From: JAAXVQ01 sp964604705
Lineage (GTDB): Bacteria > Oederibacteriota > JAAXVQ01
Length of the DNA: 64,000 bases
Direction of reading: 5' to 3'
Assembly (NCBI GenBank): GCA_964604705.1
Contig: CAZSAP010000001.1
Span: forward strand, 248,001-312,000
Position numbers and translations under genes: made by a program. Below the pieces are notes generated by a model. The model was not told the DNA's origin, did not search any database, and saw only the letters and a list, made by a program, of their open reading frames with translations. Below are positions 62,554 to 64,000 of this stretch, in pieces (position 1 is the stretch's first letter; every line of letters starts with the position of its first letter).

Positions 62554-62916
62554 ATGCATGAATTCGCTCTAGGCTCAGCCTTGTTTGAGGCTGTTACCCA
62601 GGAACTCCAACAACAGCCCGGATCGGTTCGCGTACAAACGGTCCGGGTGGTTGTTGGTGATCTGCGGCAAGTGGTTCCCGAATTTCTCGAACAAGCGTTT
62701 CAAGCCCTCATTCAGCACACCCCCGTCAAGGGTGCCAAACTTATAATTCGCAGAAGCCCTATCCAGGCAACGTGTATATGTGGTTGGAAGGGAGTCATCG
62801 CCAGCCCACCTTTTTGGTGTTCCGTGTGTGGTTCGCAAGATCTAACTTTCCTAACCGGAACAGAATGCTTTCTTGAATCCCTGGAATTTGAGGTGATGGA
62901 CGTTCATGGAAATTAA
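62554..62916 (+). CDS. hypA: Hydrogenase nickel-insertion protein HypA
   Basis: A 120-residue nickel chaperone for the hydrogenase large subunit. N-terminal MHE (the Ni-binding His2) is present, and the zinc site has Cys74, Cys76, Cys89 and Cys92. The first pair is CxC instead of the usual CxxC. No obvious ribosome binding site precedes ATG, so translation may rely on coupling with upstream genes. Works with HypB, whose start codon lies within its last codons (11-base overlap). Confidence 0.93.
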   Translation: MHEFALGSALFEAVTQELQQQPGSVRVQTVRVVVGDLRQVVPEFLEQAFQALIQHTPVKGAKLIIRRSPIQATCICGWKGVIASPPFWCSVCGSQDLTFLTGTECFLESLEFEVMDVHGN

Positions 62917-63559
62917 GGTCTATCGCAATTTAATGGGTGAGAACGATCGTTGGGCAACCCTCACCCGCGAACTCGCCCGGCAACATCGTTTTCGCATTCT
63001 AAATATTATCGGTTCCCCTGGAGCCGGAAAAACTTTTTTGCTGGAAGAAACCGCGCGTCGACTTCAGGGACGTTTGCGTTTTGCAGTTTTGGAAGGCGAC
63101 GTCGAGACCACCCGCGATGCTGAACGGTTGCATCGTTTGGGGGTTACCGTGAGTCAATTGCTTACCGACGGTGCTTGTCATCTCGAAGCCAAACTGGTAC
63201 ACCACGCTCTCCGTGATTTGCCCTTAACCGATCTTGACTTGGTGATTGTGGAAAATGTCGGGAATTTGGTTTGTCCTGCCGAATTTGACATTGGTGAATC
63301 CATGAAAATGGCCGTACTTAGTGTTACCGAAGGTGAAGACAAACCACTTAAATACCCTTTGCTTTTCCGTGAGGCTCAAGTAGTCGTGCTCACGAAAACG
63401 GATTTACTGCCTCACATTCCATACCGACATGATGACGCCTTGGCGTCGATTCGACAAATCAATGCCCAAGCTACGATTTTTTCCTTATCCGCCTTCAAAG
63501 GAGACGGCATGGATGCCTGGTGCGACTGGCTTCTGGCTTTTGCCTCCCAGCATGCCTAG
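62906..63559 (+). CDS. hypB: Hydrogenase nickel-insertion GTPase HypB
   Basis: A 217-residue SIMIBI GTPase. P-loop GSPGAGKT (residues 36-43), ENVGNLVCPAEFDIGE, the metal-binding LTDGACHLE region and KTDLLPH for guanine recognition are all in place. It lacks the histidine-rich or CxxCGC N-terminal nickel-storage extension found in some HypB. It delivers Ni to MvhA with HypA. It overlaps hypA by 11 and hypF by 8 bases (ATGCCTAG). Confidence 0.95.
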   Translation: MEIKVYRNLMGENDRWATLTRELARQHRFRILNIIGSPGAGKTFLLEETARRLQGRLRFAVLEGDVETTRDAERLHRLGVTVSQLLTDGACHLEAKLVHHALRDLPLTDLDLVIVENVGNLVCPAEFDIGESMKMAVLSVTEGEDKPLKYPLLFREAQVVVLTKTDLLPHIPYRHDDALASIRQINAQATIFSLSAFKGDGMDAWCDWLLAFASQHA

Positions 63560-64000
63560 CGCCAATCTCGTCATGCTTCGCCGCTTGCGCCTTGCTATTT
63601 CAGGACGTGTGCAGGGTGTAGGATTCCGGCCTACGGTATACCGATACGCGCTGGTTGAAAACTTAACCGGCTTTGTTCAAAATAACCTCAACGGAATCCT
63701 CATCGAAATTCAGGGCCCAACCGCATCCCTTGATCGCTTTTTGAAGTCTCTCCACGCCGCACCGCCCATGCAATCACGCATCGACGATTGGCACCAAAAA
63801 GAAATCCCGCTTCATGATGATTCTGAATTCAAGATCATTCCGAGCCAAGACACTGGACAACCGCGCCTGGGCTTCCCCCCTGACCTGGGCCTTTGTCCCG
63901 ATTGTCTGGTTGAACTTTCCGACCCCCATAACCGCCGCCATCACTATCCCTTCATCAACTGCGTAAATTGCGGTCCTCGTTTCACCATCATCCAAAAGCT
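63552..64000 (+). CDS. hypF: Carbamoyltransferase HypF, 5' part (cut by the window end)
   Basis: The frame is open from ATG 63552 to the end of the window (149 codons). The N-terminal acylphosphatase domain is clear (ISGRVQGVGFRPTVYRYA) and the start of the HypF zinc-finger region follows: GLCPDCLVEL then INCVNCGPRF. HypF makes the cyanide ligands of the [NiFe] centre with HypE. Remaining maturation genes (hypC, D, E and the endopeptidase) presumably lie beyond the window. The start overlaps hypB by eight bases; an internal Met at residue 8 is an alternative. Confidence 0.95.
   Translation, partial: MPSANLVMLRRLRLAISGRVQGVGFRPTVYRYALVENLTGFVQNNLNGILIEIQGPTASLDRFLKSLHAAPPMQSRIDDWHQKEIPLHDDSEFKIIPSQDTGQPRLGFPPDLGLCPDCLVELSDPHNRRHHYPFINCVNCGPRFTIIQK

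Noticed and set aside
63774..63995. 73-codon minus-strand frame at the window end
   Set aside because: It lies wholly opposite the hypF coding region, which has clear acylphosphatase and zinc-finger motifs.
1..64000. CRISPR arrays, tRNA or rRNA genes, prophage, integrase or attachment sites
   Set aside because: No regularly spaced repeats, cloverleaf-like folds with CCA ends, rRNA blocks or phage genes were seen on either strand by reading; weak tRNA-like folds could be missed without a covariance search.

Overview
The window comes from a Gram-negative, apparently anaerobic and fermentative bacterium with an AT-rich genome. Lipoproteins with clear lipoboxes, an LpoB-like protein and a beta-barrel-like protein indicate an outer membrane. 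Hybrid cluster protein, PPi-dependent phosphofructokinase, L-lactate dehydrogenase, a glucan phosphorylase and a cytoplasmic [NiFe] hydrogenase indicate anaerobic, energy-thrifty metabolism. I cannot place it to a phylum from sequence alone; an uncultivated candidate lineage is likely, but that is a guess. There is no rRNA, tRNA, CRISPR array or prophage in view.

Layout. 0-6.8 kb: the 3' end of hcp, a small membrane protein, a GT-C glycosyltransferase fused to an LmeA-like lipid-binding domain, a protein with a lysine-rich tail, L-lactate dehydrogenase and TrmJ. 6.8-10.7 kb: a sensor kinase/NtrC pair divergent from a group-4-like (ECF) sigma factor whose leader carries a possible sigma-54 promoter. 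10.9-16.6 kb: glucan phosphorylase, an ABC-F ATPase and YchF. 16.6-24.4 kb: a signalling block with a 1099-residue hybrid kinase, a CheY-like receiver, an HDOD protein and a second kinase/NtrC pair. 24.5-29.2 kb: PilZ, MarC, TrpD, an HD hydrolase and a PAP2 phosphatase. 29.2-33.3 kb: the most unusual locus, four consecutive small membrane proteins carrying five lycopene-cyclase-like domains, led by a 2TM protein and followed in the same transcription unit by a membrane histidine kinase. 33.3-36.9 kb: small housekeeping and unknown genes. 37-40.7 kb: a large membrane glycosyltransferase-like protein, then a decayed IS256/Mutator transposase and a decayed copy of that protein's C-terminus. 40.7-45 kb: envelope lipoproteins with LpoB, plus purC. 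45-57 kb: an aminopropyltransferase, Rsm22, enolase, a second giant hybrid kinase, PPi-PFK, ferritin and a minimal chemoreceptor. 57.3-64 kb: a tightly coupled hydrogenase operon hdrA-mvhD-mvhG-mvhA-tusA-hypA-hypB-hypF, cut by the window end.

How the genes fit together. Glucan phosphorylase, PPi-PFK, enolase and lactate dehydrogenase suggest glycogen or maltodextrin fermentation. The HdrA-MvhDGA complex would exchange electrons between H2, NAD(P)H or ferredoxin and another partner, but HdrB and HdrC are absent from the visible operon. Regulation is dominated by two-component systems, including two sigma-54 activators. Many start sites were moved inward from the longest open frame because a good ribosome binding site or a promoter lies inside it. 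In the hydrogenase operon four junctions share the same 8-base stop/start overlap of the form ATGNNTAR.
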